The notes under the pieces: generated by a model
What the model was told of the DNA's origin: nothing
Databases searched by the model: none
Seen by the model: only the letters and a program-made list of their open reading frames with translations
Shown here: positions 1 to 12,300 of the stretch, piece by piece
Layout of the letters: every line of letters starts with the position of its first letter
Numbering within the stretch: the stretch's first letter is position 1
Translations under genes and position numbers: made by a program
Origin: Bilabrum cf. latius
Taxonomy: Eukaryota > Bigyra: Bicosoecida > Bigyra > Bicosoecida
Length of the DNA: 64,000 bases
Assembly: GCA_965178125.1 (NCBI GenBank)
Contig: OZ237754.1
Coordinates: 806,001 to 870,000, forward strand
Direction of reading: 5' to 3'

Positions 1-1405
1 AGGGGTGGCAAAAGGCGCACCGCCGTCCTGGCCCTGGCCAAACTGGCGGGGCCCGCCAGCCCCGCGATCCCCGGAGCGGACACACGGCCCGATAGACGGA
101 CCGTCTGGCTGTGCGCCGGCCTGCGCATTACCCTGGTGTTGACCTGGAGGACTGTTCCCCGGGTGCCCGCGAGGAGCCACGCGTCCACGCACCCGGACCC
201 GGCCACGGCCTGGGCGGCGGCGCGCGCCGGGCTCGGCTGCTGCTGCGGGGACCGTGTGACGAGTGCGAGCTGGTCCGGAGGCGGCTGGGGGCACTTGCCC
301 GCCTGCAGGGCGGTCACAGCTTCCCACGGCAGCAGCGGAGCCTCCCCCGGGCTCGCAACCCAGTGGGGAGCCCTGCAGGTTGCAACCGGCACGTCCACGG
401 TGCGGCCCGGCCGCGCGACCGAAGGGATGGTCAGTGTGGTCGCGATCCGATCCGCGGTGCACCACGCCGCGAGCCGGCCCTCCACAGAGGCGGCCATGAC
501 CACGAGGCACGGCTGCAGCTGGGCGGGGCCCCTTGTTCCCTAGGGGAGCACCTGCGGAACTACCGCTGCACTAACGGCCACTGTGCGCGGCGCCAATCGG
601 AACCCGTCGTTGTCTGCTGGATCGACTTCGGGGGCAAGCTGGCAGCCCTTGGCAGTGGCCGAGGCAGGCCCCAGCCCCAGCATGAGCACCTTCGGCTGGG
701 GGGCGGACTGCTGCGCCTCGGGTCCTGCAGAAGGCGGCGGCATGTCTGTGTCTCGGTGGTGTGACGAGTGCGGCGGCTGCCACAGCATGAGGAGCGTGCC
801 GGCCGAGGCCCACCGCCAGCGGGCGGGGGGGCACGGGGTGTGAGCGATGCCGGGAGTGTCCGCCCGGCCGACGCACACATCAACATCTGCGACGAGGACG
901 ATGCGGCGCGATTAAAGTGCGTGAAAAATGTCGGTCAGTGCGAGGAGGTGGCACTGCCAGTGTCGTCGCGGGGAATCGCGTAAAAAAGTAGGTGCGCAGC
1001 AGCAATCTACGCCGAATCGCTGGGGCGGAGCTCGTTCATGGTCATCTGCACCTAAACCAAGTTCAACACGAGTTAGTGCATAGGTGCTTGTATTGCTCTC
1101 TTACGTTCTCTGGTTGCCACACGCAGCATGTGCTCCACGAGCAAGGGGTATCCGCGGTCCGTGCCATCCTCTAGTTGCAAAATAGTATCAGGGCCGGCTT
1201 CAGCCAAGCTCGACCCATTTTCAAGTCCCACCCTCTGCACCGAGCGGATAAACCCAGTTCCGCCTTGTGTCTTGTTTCGCTTAGCGGCACGTTCGTCCCC
1301 GCCTGGGGTACCGGCGGCCCGCTTACTCCCAATTACTGCGACTCCACCGCCGGGAGTCTTGGGCAGTTTATGAATACTTCCACCTGGAGCGGATATTTCA
1401 TCCAT
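1..1405 (-). CDS. Nup133-like beta-propeller protein (N-terminal part, cut by window edge)
   Basis: Two exons are inferred: 1405..1105, then an intron 1104..887 (donor GTAAGAG, acceptor CGTCGCAG), then 886 to the window edge. The junction gives a clean frame (Arg-Glu-His-Val-Asp-Val). The ATG at 1405 starts a basic, disordered leader. It is followed by a stretch like the start of the Nup133 propeller (YPLLVEHML, then about 30 residues on RWRWASAGTLLMLW) and by propeller-like blades such as CLVVMAASVEGRLAAW and AWLLAGTRGTVLQV. Nup133 is a scaffold subunit of the nuclear pore Y-complex. One in-frame TAG lies at 540-542. The assignment rests on pattern similarity only; another nucleoporin or WD-like propeller is possible. 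The opposite-strand frame 1 is also open through 843 but looks like a shadow. Confidence 0.42.
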
Positions 1406-1597
1406 GTCACAGTCCTCTTAGTGGGCTTGGCTGGCAATGTCTTCAAAGATAGCTCGCGTTGCGTGAAAACTCCAAAGCAATACTCAGAAGAGCGGTAGCG
1501 ACAACCGAGCAAACAATTGTATGCACGGGATTAAGATGTGCTGCGAGGGTCAATCCAGCCCTAGTTGCCGTTTACGCCGCACTCTGCTTTTTTACTA

Positions 1598-1620
1598 GGG
1601 TGAAGGTTCGTCAATCCGGA
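1598..1620 (+). repeat. Left terminal inverted repeat of the pogo-type element
   Basis: 23 bp, an exact inverted match to 4293-4315, immediately preceded by the TA target duplication at 1596-1597. Confidence 0.92.
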
Positions 1621-1863
1621 TGGCTCGTCAAGTCGGAATGGGCATTCAAACTGCAATTCGCGTGTAGCTCGCCGAATTTTCGCTAAGTGAGAACAGTAAT
1701 CACTCAGCAAAAAGTTCTTGAAACATTTAAACAAAAGGCTCGATGTGAGTGTATTGCAGATATCGTAAACGCGCGTGCGAGGTGGCGATGGAACCCCAAG
1801 TGGTTCCCAAGCGACGCCCAAAAAAGCGCCAAATTCGAGCTTTTTATCCTGGTTTTGAGCCAG

Positions 1864-3807
1864 ATGAATAGTCAATAGGATGCTCTATCCCATCTGAAAG
1901 CACGGGGTCTGGACATTCCATCTTCGACTGCCTCTGACTGGGTGAAGAAGGCAGCATCCGGACAAACGGTCGGTGCGAGAGGCGGTTCAAATCCGACATT
2001 GCCTAGGGAAGCAGAGGAATAGCTGGAGCTTCTCATTTCGGAGCTGAATAGATCAGGTGTTCATCCACATCCAGACTTCATCATTTCTTTCGCTAACTAT
2101 TGGCAAGACCTGTATATGAAGAAAGCGTTCCCCCGTCGCAAGTACGACAAGCTGTGTCGTGGCTGGCTCAAGGGATTCAAGAAGCGGTTCAAGATTTCTG
2201 CGCGGCGTAATGAGAACTACTAGCCAGAACGATTCCTAGTTAGGGCTAGCAGCGTCAGGGAGCTGTTCGCCATCCTGCGCCGCCTATTCAAGACGTTCAA
2301 GATCCAACTGCGCCGTCAAGTGGTCGTGTGCAATGAGTCCGGGTTCCAGTGCTGTGCTGCAGTTACAGCAGGTCTTGTCTCAACAGGGGCTCCATCATCT
2401 TCATCATCATCAAGCAGTAGCTCGGCTGCTTCCGGGGGAGCATCAAATCACCCCGAGGCTAGCGCTTGGAGGCCAACTGCCAAGGATTGCAACGCCGTCG
2501 AGTACGGAACGAGGCACACCACCACGCTGCTGTGTGCGTTGGATGCAGACGGCAAGCATGTGTGTAGCATCTACATCACAAAGGGCAAACACCGTGACGC
2601 CATTCCCCCTCCCACTGTGAGCGAGATCTCCAAGAAGGACCCGGAGGTGCTCCGGCATGGGCGCGACCTCCTCCGCTCGTCACCCAAGGCGTTCATCAAC
2701 AGCAAGCTCTGGCGCGACTTCATCGAGAAGTTGGTGTGGAATCTTGACAACCACTAGGGGCGGTAGGCAAACGAATGGTCCATCCTAATCACAGACGGAC
2801 ACTCGGCACATTACGACTTGGACACCATCGCCTGGGCCTTTGCCCACCGCCTCATCATTGTGACGATCCCCCCTCACTCCTCGGCAGAACTGCAGGTAGA
2901 GGACGTTTCGGTATTCAAGCCGCTCAAGACAGAGTTTCGAAAGCTGGTGACCACGTACACTACAAGCATTCCGGAATTCTACGCGAACAAGGACTGGACG
3001 CCAAGGGCAGTGGCGTACGCCCTCGCCAACATCTTGCGACCAAGTGGGGACAAGCCCGCCGGGCATGTCGTACACAGTGGCTTCGCGCACTGCGGCCTGT
3101 GGGACTACGATTCAGACACCCCTCTGCATGAAATTAACATCAAGAAGCGCATTGCGGAGTGTAAGGGCCGTGAAGAACACATGAAGCTGGGTCGGAAGAG
3201 GAAGCGCCAGCCGGCGCAGAGGCACTGGGAGGCACGCGAGGAGGAGAGCGGAAAAGTCCTAGAAGCCATGGATGGGTCAGACATCGGGAAGCAGACTTTG
3301 ATTGCGTCGTCGAGGGGAAAGAAACATGCGGGGGAGCAGTTCGAGAAGGTCAAGAACGATGCAGTGGAGCGAGCTACCAAACGCCTGCGATCCACCCAGC
3401 CGGGGGGCCGCCGAGACCCCCTGGAGCAGGAGCGGCAAGGGCGACCGCAGGACACGCGCGTGTACTGGAACTCAAAGCAGCTGGACACGTGGGCAAAGAC
3501 AAAGGTATCAGCTATGATTGCAGCTGCAGGTACTTCAATTGGAGCCACGCGATCCGTGCTTGCCTCAGTTGGCAAGGTCGTTGGGGCTCTCGGTACCTTT
3601 ATGGAGGTCACCAGTTCCAAGGATGCAACCGAGGAAGATAATGACAACGCTTTCATGGCTCTGACGGACCAAATAAGCATGATGGAGTCTGTCTCGGCGA
3701 CCGCATCATCTGCATGTGATGAACTGGAGAAGGCCCGGGCAGCTGCCAGCGAGCAGAAGCCACGCCCGCTGCAGATCGAAGATGAGGCCACAGGTGGAAG
3801 CTCCTGA
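1864..3807 (+). CDS. Pogo/CENP-B-type transposase (DDE_1)
   Basis: 647 residues from the ATG at 1864 to TGA, reading through five TAGs (1876, 2020, 2221, 2755, 2764). The N-terminus looks like a helix-turn-helix (ALSHLKARGLDIPSSTASDW). It is followed by a CENP-B-type DNA-binding stretch and the catalytic DDE_1 core: VVVCNESGFQ, then SILITDGHSAH, then ELQVEDVSVFKPLK. The second acidic residue (TDG) and the third (EDV) are present. The first, normally Asp in the family pattern (N-x-D-E-T-G-F), appears as Asn, so activity is doubtful. The C-terminal third is charged and then Ala/Ser-rich. A short open stretch upstream (1687-1863) lacks an ATG, so I start at 1864. The element uses the same TAG decoding as the host genes. 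Confidence 0.82.
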
Positions 3808-4292
3808 GCTCGCTATTTTTTCCAAGCAACTAGAAGCATGATTTAAAACTTTGTTTTATCCCAATCATGCGGTTCTCTTTGCCTATACCTAATTTTTCCG
3901 AGAGTAAATCGACAAGTTGCAGTTCGGCACAGCGGTCCGAATCGTGGCCGGACTCGCCATTCCGCGATGATATCCGTTCTTAGCATGCCAGCCATCGAAA
4001 GATATTTACCACACCATAAAGCTAACACTTCAGCAACAGCATGTGCGCGGCGGCAAAATACCGAACTCATTGCTCGTGGTGTAGTTGCAGCGTTCCGGAT
4101 TGATGAGCCACCGATTTTTGGGGTGCACAGAGCACTAACTTCACGTCAAGGTTACTAGTCACATACTCAAAGATTTCCGAAACAAGATGCACTTTTTGGA
4201 ACTTCAATCGGTGTAGAATTCATCTAGAAAAACGGAAACATATGACATGGTGTTCTCGGCCAGATTTCCCGCTCGAAGTTCGGCGGCTCCAG

Positions 4293-4315
4293 TCCGGATT
4301 GACGAACCTTCACCC
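4293..4315 (-). repeat. Right terminal inverted repeat of the pogo-type element
   Basis: 23 bp, an exact inverted match to 1598-1620, immediately followed by the TA target duplication at 4316-4317. Confidence 0.92.
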
Positions 4316-4601
4316 TAAAGCGATGTGTGTGGGTGTGATGACGAGCACGGCAGCGGCACCGCTGTGCTGGTGACTGCATGCATGAAGCATTCTGGTGCAT
4401 TCAGCATCCAGGGCAGCGTGTTCCAATGGACAATCTAACTTCTACTCAACACATCAAGGCTGCCCTCCAGCCCCACCGACCGAAGCATACCAACAATCCC
4501 CCCAACCCCCCCCTCTCAGCTCCCTACGAAGCGACAAGATCCAACCCCCACCGCCACACTACATCAAATCCCCCTACACCCAAAAGGTAACCCTCTTTCC
4601 A

Positions 4602-5822
4602 TCACGTCCTCTGCCCCCCCTCCAGCTTGGCCAGCTCGGACCCCTCCCCCTCGCCCCCGCTGTCCTCCCGGGAGCCCCCGTTGCTGTCGTCACCCCGCGC
4701 AGCCACAGCCCCCGCACCCACGCTCGCACCGCTTTCCCCCCCGTCCCTCACCCCCGTGGCCTCCGCCAGTTTGGCCAGCCTCTGCCTCTCCTGCGATGCC
4801 TGGTACTGGACAAACCCGTAGTACACGCCCCCGCTGAACCCGATGAGCAGCCCCATGAAGTTGGTCGGCTCGAAGATGTAGTCGGAGAACAAAAACAGGG
4901 ACAGGATGAACGCGGCGAAGTTCTTCACCTGCCCGATCACGGACTGGGTGGTGGCCCCGTTCAAACTGGAGCTAAAGTACGTCGACAGGTTGAGGAAGAA
5001 CGCCAGAGTGGCCGAGAAGAAGAACACGACCATGAAGCCGGCATTGGCGAGGTTGGGGAATGACAGGGCCTTGCTCATCTCCCCCGTGCCCGCGCACACG
5101 ACGAACAGCACCGGCAGGGTCAGCACGGTGTTGTAGTACAGGATCGCGAACGTGGATAGGTTGCTCTGCTTCTTCACGTCGCCGATCGAGGTGGTGTACA
5201 GCGCCGTGAGGACGTTGGTCAGGATCACCAGCCCATACGAATACAGGTCAAAGGTGAGGTCCTTCCAGGCCGCGATACCCGCCCCCACCAGCATGATGGC
5301 CACCGCAAAGAGCACCTTCTGCGAGGGTGTCTTGCCGTAGTAGTAGTACTCCATGCCCATGGCGAAGCAGATGGTCGTGCGCCGCAGCGCGGTGAACATG
5401 GGCACGTTGACGCTCCCCAGCGCCATCAGCGAGACGACGACGTATCCCACGAAGGCCAGAGACAGGGGTGCGATCTTCTTGGCCAGCTCCCAGTTGAAGG
5501 AGGGCAGCGTGATGATGCCCATCTAAGAGACGACCGTGAGTGCCACGAGCGTGAACAGGCTCTGGCACACGGTGAGGAACATGGGGTACTGGAAATCGTA
5601 CGTGCTCATCACGGCCTTGTTGAAGAGCGTGATGGTCATGCTGCTCAGGCCGTACATGAGAGCCCAGAACATGCCGCTGCCCATCGCGCCCCCTGCGCCG
5701 CCGCCGGAGGACGACTTGGAGGAATTTGCTGATTTGGATCCCTTGCCACCGCTGCCATTCTATCCAGCTGGTCCCACTACCGGCACGCCGCCCGACGAGC
5801 TGGGAGGAGCTTCCGAAGACAT
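4602..5822 (-). CDS. SLC35-family nucleotide-sugar transporter
   Basis: 406 residues, ATG at 5822 to TGA at 4602, with TAGs at 5760-5762 (leader) and 5523-5525 (loop after the second membrane helix). It exchanges cytosolic nucleotide sugars for nucleoside monophosphate across the Golgi or ER membrane. About ten hydrophobic helices are visible. Family hallmarks include NKAVMSTYDFQYPMFLT, the VNVPMFTALRRTTICFAM segment and TTQSVIGQVKNFAAFILSLFLF, closest in type to the SLC35D UDP-sugar/GDP-mannose group. The acidic Ser/Gly-rich C-terminal tail is cytosolic by family topology. A conventional start at the ATG at 5522 would remove the first two helices, which supports TAG read-through. The substrate cannot be told from sequence. 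Confidence 0.87.
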
Positions 5823-6361
5823 GTCTGCCTCAGGCGTTGATCTCGTGCCCTGTTCCAAAGTCTCTGCCGCGCGAGTCCCGTAACCGCGCTGGCGAGATTC
5901 TCCCTGCATTAAGCAGAGAAGCGAATAGACTGCTGCACAAACACGGCAGCAACGAGCAGGTACAGCTGCTCAGACTTCCCTGCGACGGCAAAAACGGACA
6001 GAACCACAGTTGGAAATAGTTTCCTGAGGCACTAAGAGACAGTAAACTAGCACATGAGTACGAAAATGTCATGGCTCTGCTGTGGCATAGCCAAGCACGG
6101 CAGATGGGGTGCGCAAGATTCTTCCGGTTCGGAAGTACAGTTGCGATGCGATGCTCAAGGAGCAATCGTGTGTTGCTCCCGATCCTTCGCTCTCGATTCA
6201 TTGTTTTGATCGTTACATCTGATGTGAATAATTTACTCACTGTGCTGTTGGGCTGTCCTTGTGGAGTTTTTGGCCAACGATCTCGTCGCGGCCAGGTTGC
6301 GTGCGATTTCACGGCGGCCGAAAATATTGCACCTGCGGCAACTCGACGCATAGACCTTGCT
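5823..6361. other. Divergent intergenic region
   Basis: 539 bp between the starts of the transporter (-) and the BEACH protein (+), visibly less GC-rich than the flanking genes. The + strand frame of the BEACH gene is open from 6071, so an upstream exon or alternative start there is possible. I see no RNA gene or other feature. Confidence 0.45.
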
Positions 6362-9300
6362 ATGAAGAGCGGCCGGCTAGATCTGCTCGATCTGAATGAA
6401 GGGGAGCATTACTTTGAGGAGTATGACGGGGAGTACTAGTACGTCTCCCGAACAGATGCTGAGGGCACCGTGCGACGAGGAGCGGATGCAGTAGCCGCGA
6501 GTGTCACGGAGCATGCGTACGAACCAGGAACGTTTCACGTAGCCTCCAAAGCCATTTACTTTGAACCCGAGTCTGCATACCTTCCAATCCTCCGATTCCG
6601 GTTCGCGGACATGCCAAGACCCCCTGCATCGGTCCTGCGGCTAAGCCAAGGCCCGTAGGCGGCGTTGGGCGAGCGCAAGTCGGCGCAGGCGGGATCCACT
6701 CTATTGTTTCAGGCGACACAAGCCACTCGGATCAAGCAAGACGGTCGCATTGGACCTCACTAGACTGTGGTGCTCGATAGCGGCCCGGACGCCGCGGGCT
6801 CGAGCCTGGGCAAGGACATTGCCGACGAGCCCGCGCTGGTGGAAGGGAGGGGAGTGGCCATCCTGAGGGCCGGGCACGCCGGACTCGATACCGACAAAGC
6901 AGCAAGACTAGAGGACCTGCTCCTGCTCTGCTTCCGCGCCGCGCACTGCCGTGCGCTGCACCGGCTGCAGGGTGCCTCTGGCCGGCCGCCCACGGAAGAC
7001 GAGTTGCTGGGTCCTCTGGTCCGGAGGCGGTGGGAGCTGCCTCCCCCTGGGTATGCGGGGGCAACGGGAGGTGGTGCGGCGGGTGCATCGCACGGTGGTG
7101 CTATCCTCGCGCCCGGTGAGCCCGGCGGGCCGTCATCCTTGTCATCTTCATCTTCAGGGATGGGCGCCCCGACCCTGTCGGCGGGGGAGTCCATGCTGCC
7201 CCAGGGCCCCTGGCCCGTGCTGCGGGCGCGTCCACTGGTGGACCAGGACTGCCGCTTGTTCCTCAGCGACAGGGCGCTGTACCTGAGGCCGTCCGCCGTG
7301 AACTGCCCCAGGGCGGGGGTCCCCGACCCGGTGCAGTCCATTGCGGTGGCGGCGGCGGCGGGAGAGACGGCGCTCCTTGGACCGGTGCCCCAGCTGGGTG
7401 CACTGCACGGTAGTGAAACCGGCGGGAGCGGGGCCCCGCTGGGCGCACCCTTGGGCGTACCGGGGTCGATCGGCACACCTGCAGGGTCGGGAAACCGGAA
7501 CCGTCACCGCGACCTCCGTGCTAGGCTGGATGACCCGGGTGCATCGCACGATGCCGTAAGGGCGGGGGAGCTGGCCGCGTTGGAGGGCGAGCGGGCGTCT
7601 TCTGGTGGTGCGGGCTCGGGGGCTATGGAAGCGGGGTCGGGGGGTGCGGGGGGCCAGTGGGGGGGGGCGAAGCTCCGTGTGGGGTGGGAGAACGTTCGCG
7701 TGCTTCGGCGGCGCACGCGCATGCGGAGGGACGTGGGTCTAGAGCTGGAGCTGCTGCCCAGCTCCAGGGGCGGCGCGGGATCCGGTGGGATGGGCACGGG
7801 CATGGGCATGGGCATGGTTGAAGGGACAGGTATGGAGCCGGGGGTAGGGTCTTTTGCAGCCACGGCCACGGGCACGGGCACGGGGACAGGGACCGGTGGT
7901 GGCAGTGGGTCGAACGGGCAAGGGGGAAGGCGCGGCCGGGAGGGGCTGAAGGAGATCGGCGGCGCCGCGGGAGGTTCCGCAGGGGAGTCCTCGTCACTGT
8001 CCAAAGGGGGGCGGCGGCGCCGTGGCAGCAGCCGCTACTCGGATTCGGAATCGGACGAGCCGACGGCCGCGGCACGGGCCGAGTAGCAGCTCCTGCGGAA
8101 CCCATGGCTCCTGCAGCCGCGCGGCGCCGCCGTCTTGCTCGTGTTCCGCAGCCGTGGGGAGCGGGAGCGCGCCTTGGCAGCGATCGCGGGGCAGTGCCCT
8201 GGCGTCTTGGTCGCGCCGGCGCGCCGGTCCGTGGCGGAGGCCCGCTGGCTCCGGGCCGCCCAGGGGGCCTGGCGGCAGGGTGCCCTGGGCACGTTCGAGT
8301 ACCTCGCGGTGCTCAACTCCGCGGCGGGTCGGTCGAGGTGCGACCTGCAGCAGTACCCCGTGTTCCCCTGGGTCATCCGGGACTACGAGAGCTACGAGCT
8401 GGACCTGGAGGCCGAGGGAGCCGCGTGGCTGCGTGACCTGGCGGTGCCCATCGGGGCCATGAACGAGGCGAGGCTGGGGAAGTTTCGGGAGAAGCTGGAG
8501 AGCCTGCGGGTGGACGGGGGTGTGACGAGTGAGGGGCCGGGGCACGGCGAGCAGCCGGGAGGAAGGAAGGAAGGCGCCGGGCCTGCCGGTCCTAGGGGCA
8601 GCCCCGCGCGGCCGGGCCCAGGGAACAAGAGTGGCAAGCCGCACCAGGAGCCCCTGCACAAGCACGGGCTCTACCGCTCGCACTACAGCAACCAGTCCTA
8701 CGTGATTTTCTACCTGGCCCGCGTAATGCCCGAGCACATGCTGCGGCTGCAGTCGGGCAGCTTCGACGCGCCCGACCGAATGTTCCGCGGGGTTCGCCAG
8801 GCCTGGGAGTCGGTGACGGGCACCAACGGGATGGACGTCAAGGAGCTGGTGCCCGAGTTCTACGAGCCTGGCACGGCGGGCCGGTTCCTCGTGAACTCCA
8901 GGGGGATCCGCTTCGGCGAGCTGTCGGACGGGAGCACCGTGGGGGACGCCGAGCTGCCCCCCTGGGCGCTCGACGCCTCTGATTTCGTGCTGCAGTGCCG
9001 CAGGGCGCTGGAGCACCCGGCGTGCTGCAGTACGATGCACCGATGGATCGACCTGGTGTTCGGGAGCCGGCAACGGGGCAGGGCCGCCGACCTCGCCGAC
9101 AACCTGTTCGAGCCGGACAGCTACGAGGGCGCCGTGGACCTGGACCGGATTTCTGATCCGATCCGCAGGGAACAAGCCAGGGCAGTGCTCGCGGAGCTGG
9201 GCCAGACGCCCTCTCAGCTGTTCCTCAGCGACCACCCCCATTGGGTGGGCCCCCAGATCGGGGGGGTCATAGGATAGCCGGATGCATCCGGTGCAGCGGG

Positions 9301-12300
9301 GGCGGGCGGGGATCAGGCGCTGGATGAGGCAGTGGCGGTGAATCGGAGCAGTGACGTCACTGCGGGCGGGCCGTCTAGCGGTGCAGGCGCCTCGGACGGT
9401 GCAGGCGATGCACCCGCGCCGCGGGCGGCGGACTCATTCCGAGCTGCATCCAATGCATATGATGCAACCGCTACGGCCGGCAGCACCGACCAGCGCACCG
9501 ACGGTCGCGAAGATGAAGATACGAAGGCTACCGAGGAACACATCATCGCCTGGAAGGAAGCACAGTCCCAGTCGTGGTCCGCCTCCAAGGCCGTGGAGGA
9601 TGCAGCCAGGTCGATCAAGCGGTCCGCACCGCAGCACGTGCTGCGGTTCCATCGACTCTGGGCCAGAAAGGTGCCCGACCCAGACGAGGAGATACGGGTG
9701 GACGAGGGTGTGACGAGTGAGGATGCCTCTCGAGAAGAGGCCTCGTCCTCTCCCGTGCCGATGGCCCAGACGGGTGGGATGGCAGGGGAAGGCGAGGGCC
9801 CTGGTGCTGGTGCTGGTGCTGGTGCTGGAGCAGGTGCGTCGGCGGGGTCTGGTTCCGGGCCCGACTCGCCTCGGCTGCTCCGGGGCTCCTCTGTGGGCAC
9901 CAGCGTCCGAAGCGGGTCTCCTGCGGTGTCCCAGGGAACAGCAAGGGAGGGAGAGGGGAGGCGGAAGGGGGGTGCCGCGTCCCCCAGCAAGCGGGGGTCA
10001 GCCAGGGGCCGTGACCCCGCAGAGGGGGTGCTCCGCAGGGACATCGAGGAGTCGGCAGGGGCGTGCGACGTGGTGGCGGCAGGGCCGGGGACGTGGCCGG
10101 GCACGGTGCGTCTGCACGGCGGTCCGGTGGAGGCGGTTTGCGCCTCGGAGCTGCAGCCGAGCCGGTGCGTTGTGACTCTGGGTGCTGACGGGCTGCACAG
10201 GCGGTGTGGGGTGGCCACTGCGGAACCTCTTGCTCTCGCCGCGGCGCCGTTCCGGGGGTATGATGAGGCTCTCATGCCTTCGGGGTCATCATCTTCATCT
10301 TCCAAAAAAGCTGCTGCGGGCAAGGGCAGAGACACAGCTGGAAGTGCTGCAATGCCGAAGCCTCTCGCGACCAAGACAGCTTCACAAGGCAAAGGCACAG
10401 ACAAAGGCGCCATCAGTACCATGGCCAGCTACCCCACTGCGGGGGCACCCCTCGGGGGTCAGGACTTCCTGCTGGCGGGGTCGAGCCGGGGGTCGGTGTG
10501 CCTCGTGCGGCTGGCGCGGGGCTCGCCTGTCAGCAGAGTGCAGATTGGGGCACACAAAGGCCGCGTGCTGTCGTGCGCTGCTCCCAGGACTGCGCTCCTG
10601 CGGCCCTCCGGAGAAGAGGACCAAGAGGCCCTGGCGGCTGGGTCGGGGTCGGGCAGGGGCGGCGGGAGAGGGGGCAAGGGAGCCGGTGAGCGTCTTCGGC
10701 GGATGTCGTCACTGAAGGCGGTTCGAAGGGCTGCCGAAGAAGCCGGAGCGAACGTTCTCTGCACGGCGGGGGCAGACGGGGACGTGTGTCTGTTCGCGGT
10801 GGGGGCCGCTGGCCAGGGGGGTGCGCCTGCCGCCGGGGAGCAGGAAGAGGAACTGGCCGGTGGGGTAGGTGCATTGCACGGGGGTGCAGGGGATGCATCG
10901 CTGCCGTCGCTGCATCTGCTTTGCAGGATAGAGGCCAGGGCAGTTCTGGCCGCGCTGGATCAGGTCGAGCAGGGGCAAGGGCAAGGGCAAGGACAAGGGC
11001 AAGGGCAAGGGCAATGGCAAGGGGGAGGGAAGGGACGGAGGGCGGGCGATTGGCCCCCCGCCGTGCCTGCTGGTCTCTCCTCAATCAGTGGAGCTGGACT
11101 TGAAGACGATGACCAAGAGGATGGCGGTGCCAGCGGTATCAAAGGCAAAGGGGTGGACCTATCCGCACTGCTGGGACCCACCACCTCCTCCTCCTCCGCG
11201 GCAAGCCCGCTCCGACCTCGCTAGTCCGGGGAGAAATCCAACGGCAGTAAGAAAGACGGCGTAAAGAAGAAGCTGGAGCTCGGCTCGGAATCGAATTCCA
11301 AGCGATCGAGGCCGAGTGCAACGCCAGTGCCAGTGCCCGCAACCGCCGTGGCCTTGTCCCAGGCAGCTGACCGGTTGGCCGTGGGCTTCGGGGACGGGTC
11401 TGTTCTGACCGTGCGTCTGCGTGCGGTGGGAAGCAAGGCAGGGGGAAAGAAGGGCAAAGGGAAGGGCAAGGGCAGCGGCAGCAGCACCCCAAGGACAGGT
11501 GCAGCCGGTGCAGGTGAGCTCAAGGCCTTCCGAGCTAGGAGTGGACGGGACCTGTGCGGCCTGGCGGACGGGATGCAGGTCGCGTGGGCTGCGGACGCAG
11601 CCAGGGAACAAGGGTCTGGAACAGCGCAGGTGCCGGTGGGTAGACCGGAGCTTGGTGGCCGCTCGGGGATCGTCTGGATGCAATGGGTGGAGCTGGAGAC
11701 ACAAGAAGGGGGCAGCACAGGGGAGGACGACGATGGTGGAGACGGGGGTGAGCGGGGTGCGGGTCTGCTGGACGCGGATGACAGCGTCTGGGACGGGTAC
11801 GGGGACGGGGGTGAGATGCCTGCGGGAGTAGGGGGTTCTGAGGTGGGTGCAGGGGGCAAGGGGGGACATGAAGAGGAGGAGGATGGGGGTGGTGGGACCT
11901 AGGGAACAAGCGGCGAGGGAGCCAAGGCGCGGCTGCTTGCTCTCTCCTCTAGCGGGGAGCTGGCTGTATATGACGCTGACGCTGTGTGCTTGGCCGTGTT
12001 CGCGCTGGGCCACCGGTGCACCTGCGCAGCGCTGGCACCGGGCGGGAGGGTGCTGCTCGCGGGCGGGGAACAAGGATCGCTGGCGGCGTACGATGCGTTT
12101 GCGGCCGTGCGGGCCGCGAATGGCGGCAGTCGTGGAGTGGGTCGCGATGGTTCGGCGCCGGGGACGACTGCGGCATTGGTTGCGCCGCCCGTGCTGCCGC
12201 TCGAGGTGCTGAGCCGAGCGCTGCGTCCGGGCCGCGAAGGTGTGACGAGTGCTTCTAATGGTGTGACGAGTGTTATTGATTATGGGGAGTTCAAAGAGGA

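Larger units (their letters stand above)
1596..4317 (+). mobile_element. Complete pogo/Tc1-type DNA transposon with one transposase gene
   Basis: Perfect 23-bp inverted terminal repeats lie at 1598-1620 and 4293-4315 (outer bases GGGTGAAGGTTCGTCAATCC). Each is flanked by TA (1596-1597 and 4316-4317), the target duplication expected for the Tc1/mariner/pogo superfamily. The element is about 2.7 kb and carries one transposase gene at 1864-3807. The 485 bp between the stop codon and the right repeat hold no convincing gene. It sits in the spacer between the nucleoporin-like gene and the sugar transporter, so it probably disrupts neither. The perfect match of its ends suggests recent insertion. 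Confidence 0.9.

Noticed and set aside
1-843. A + strand open frame (frame 1, open through TAG 541 to TGA 841)
   Set aside because: Its composition looks like the shadow of the minus-strand frame, which has propeller-like hydrophobic blades and a matching splice to an ATG-led exon at 1405.
1980-2000. tRNA B-box-like GGTTCAAATCC
   Set aside because: It lies in the transposase reading frame and no cloverleaf can be built around it. I found no convincing tRNA or rRNA gene in the window.
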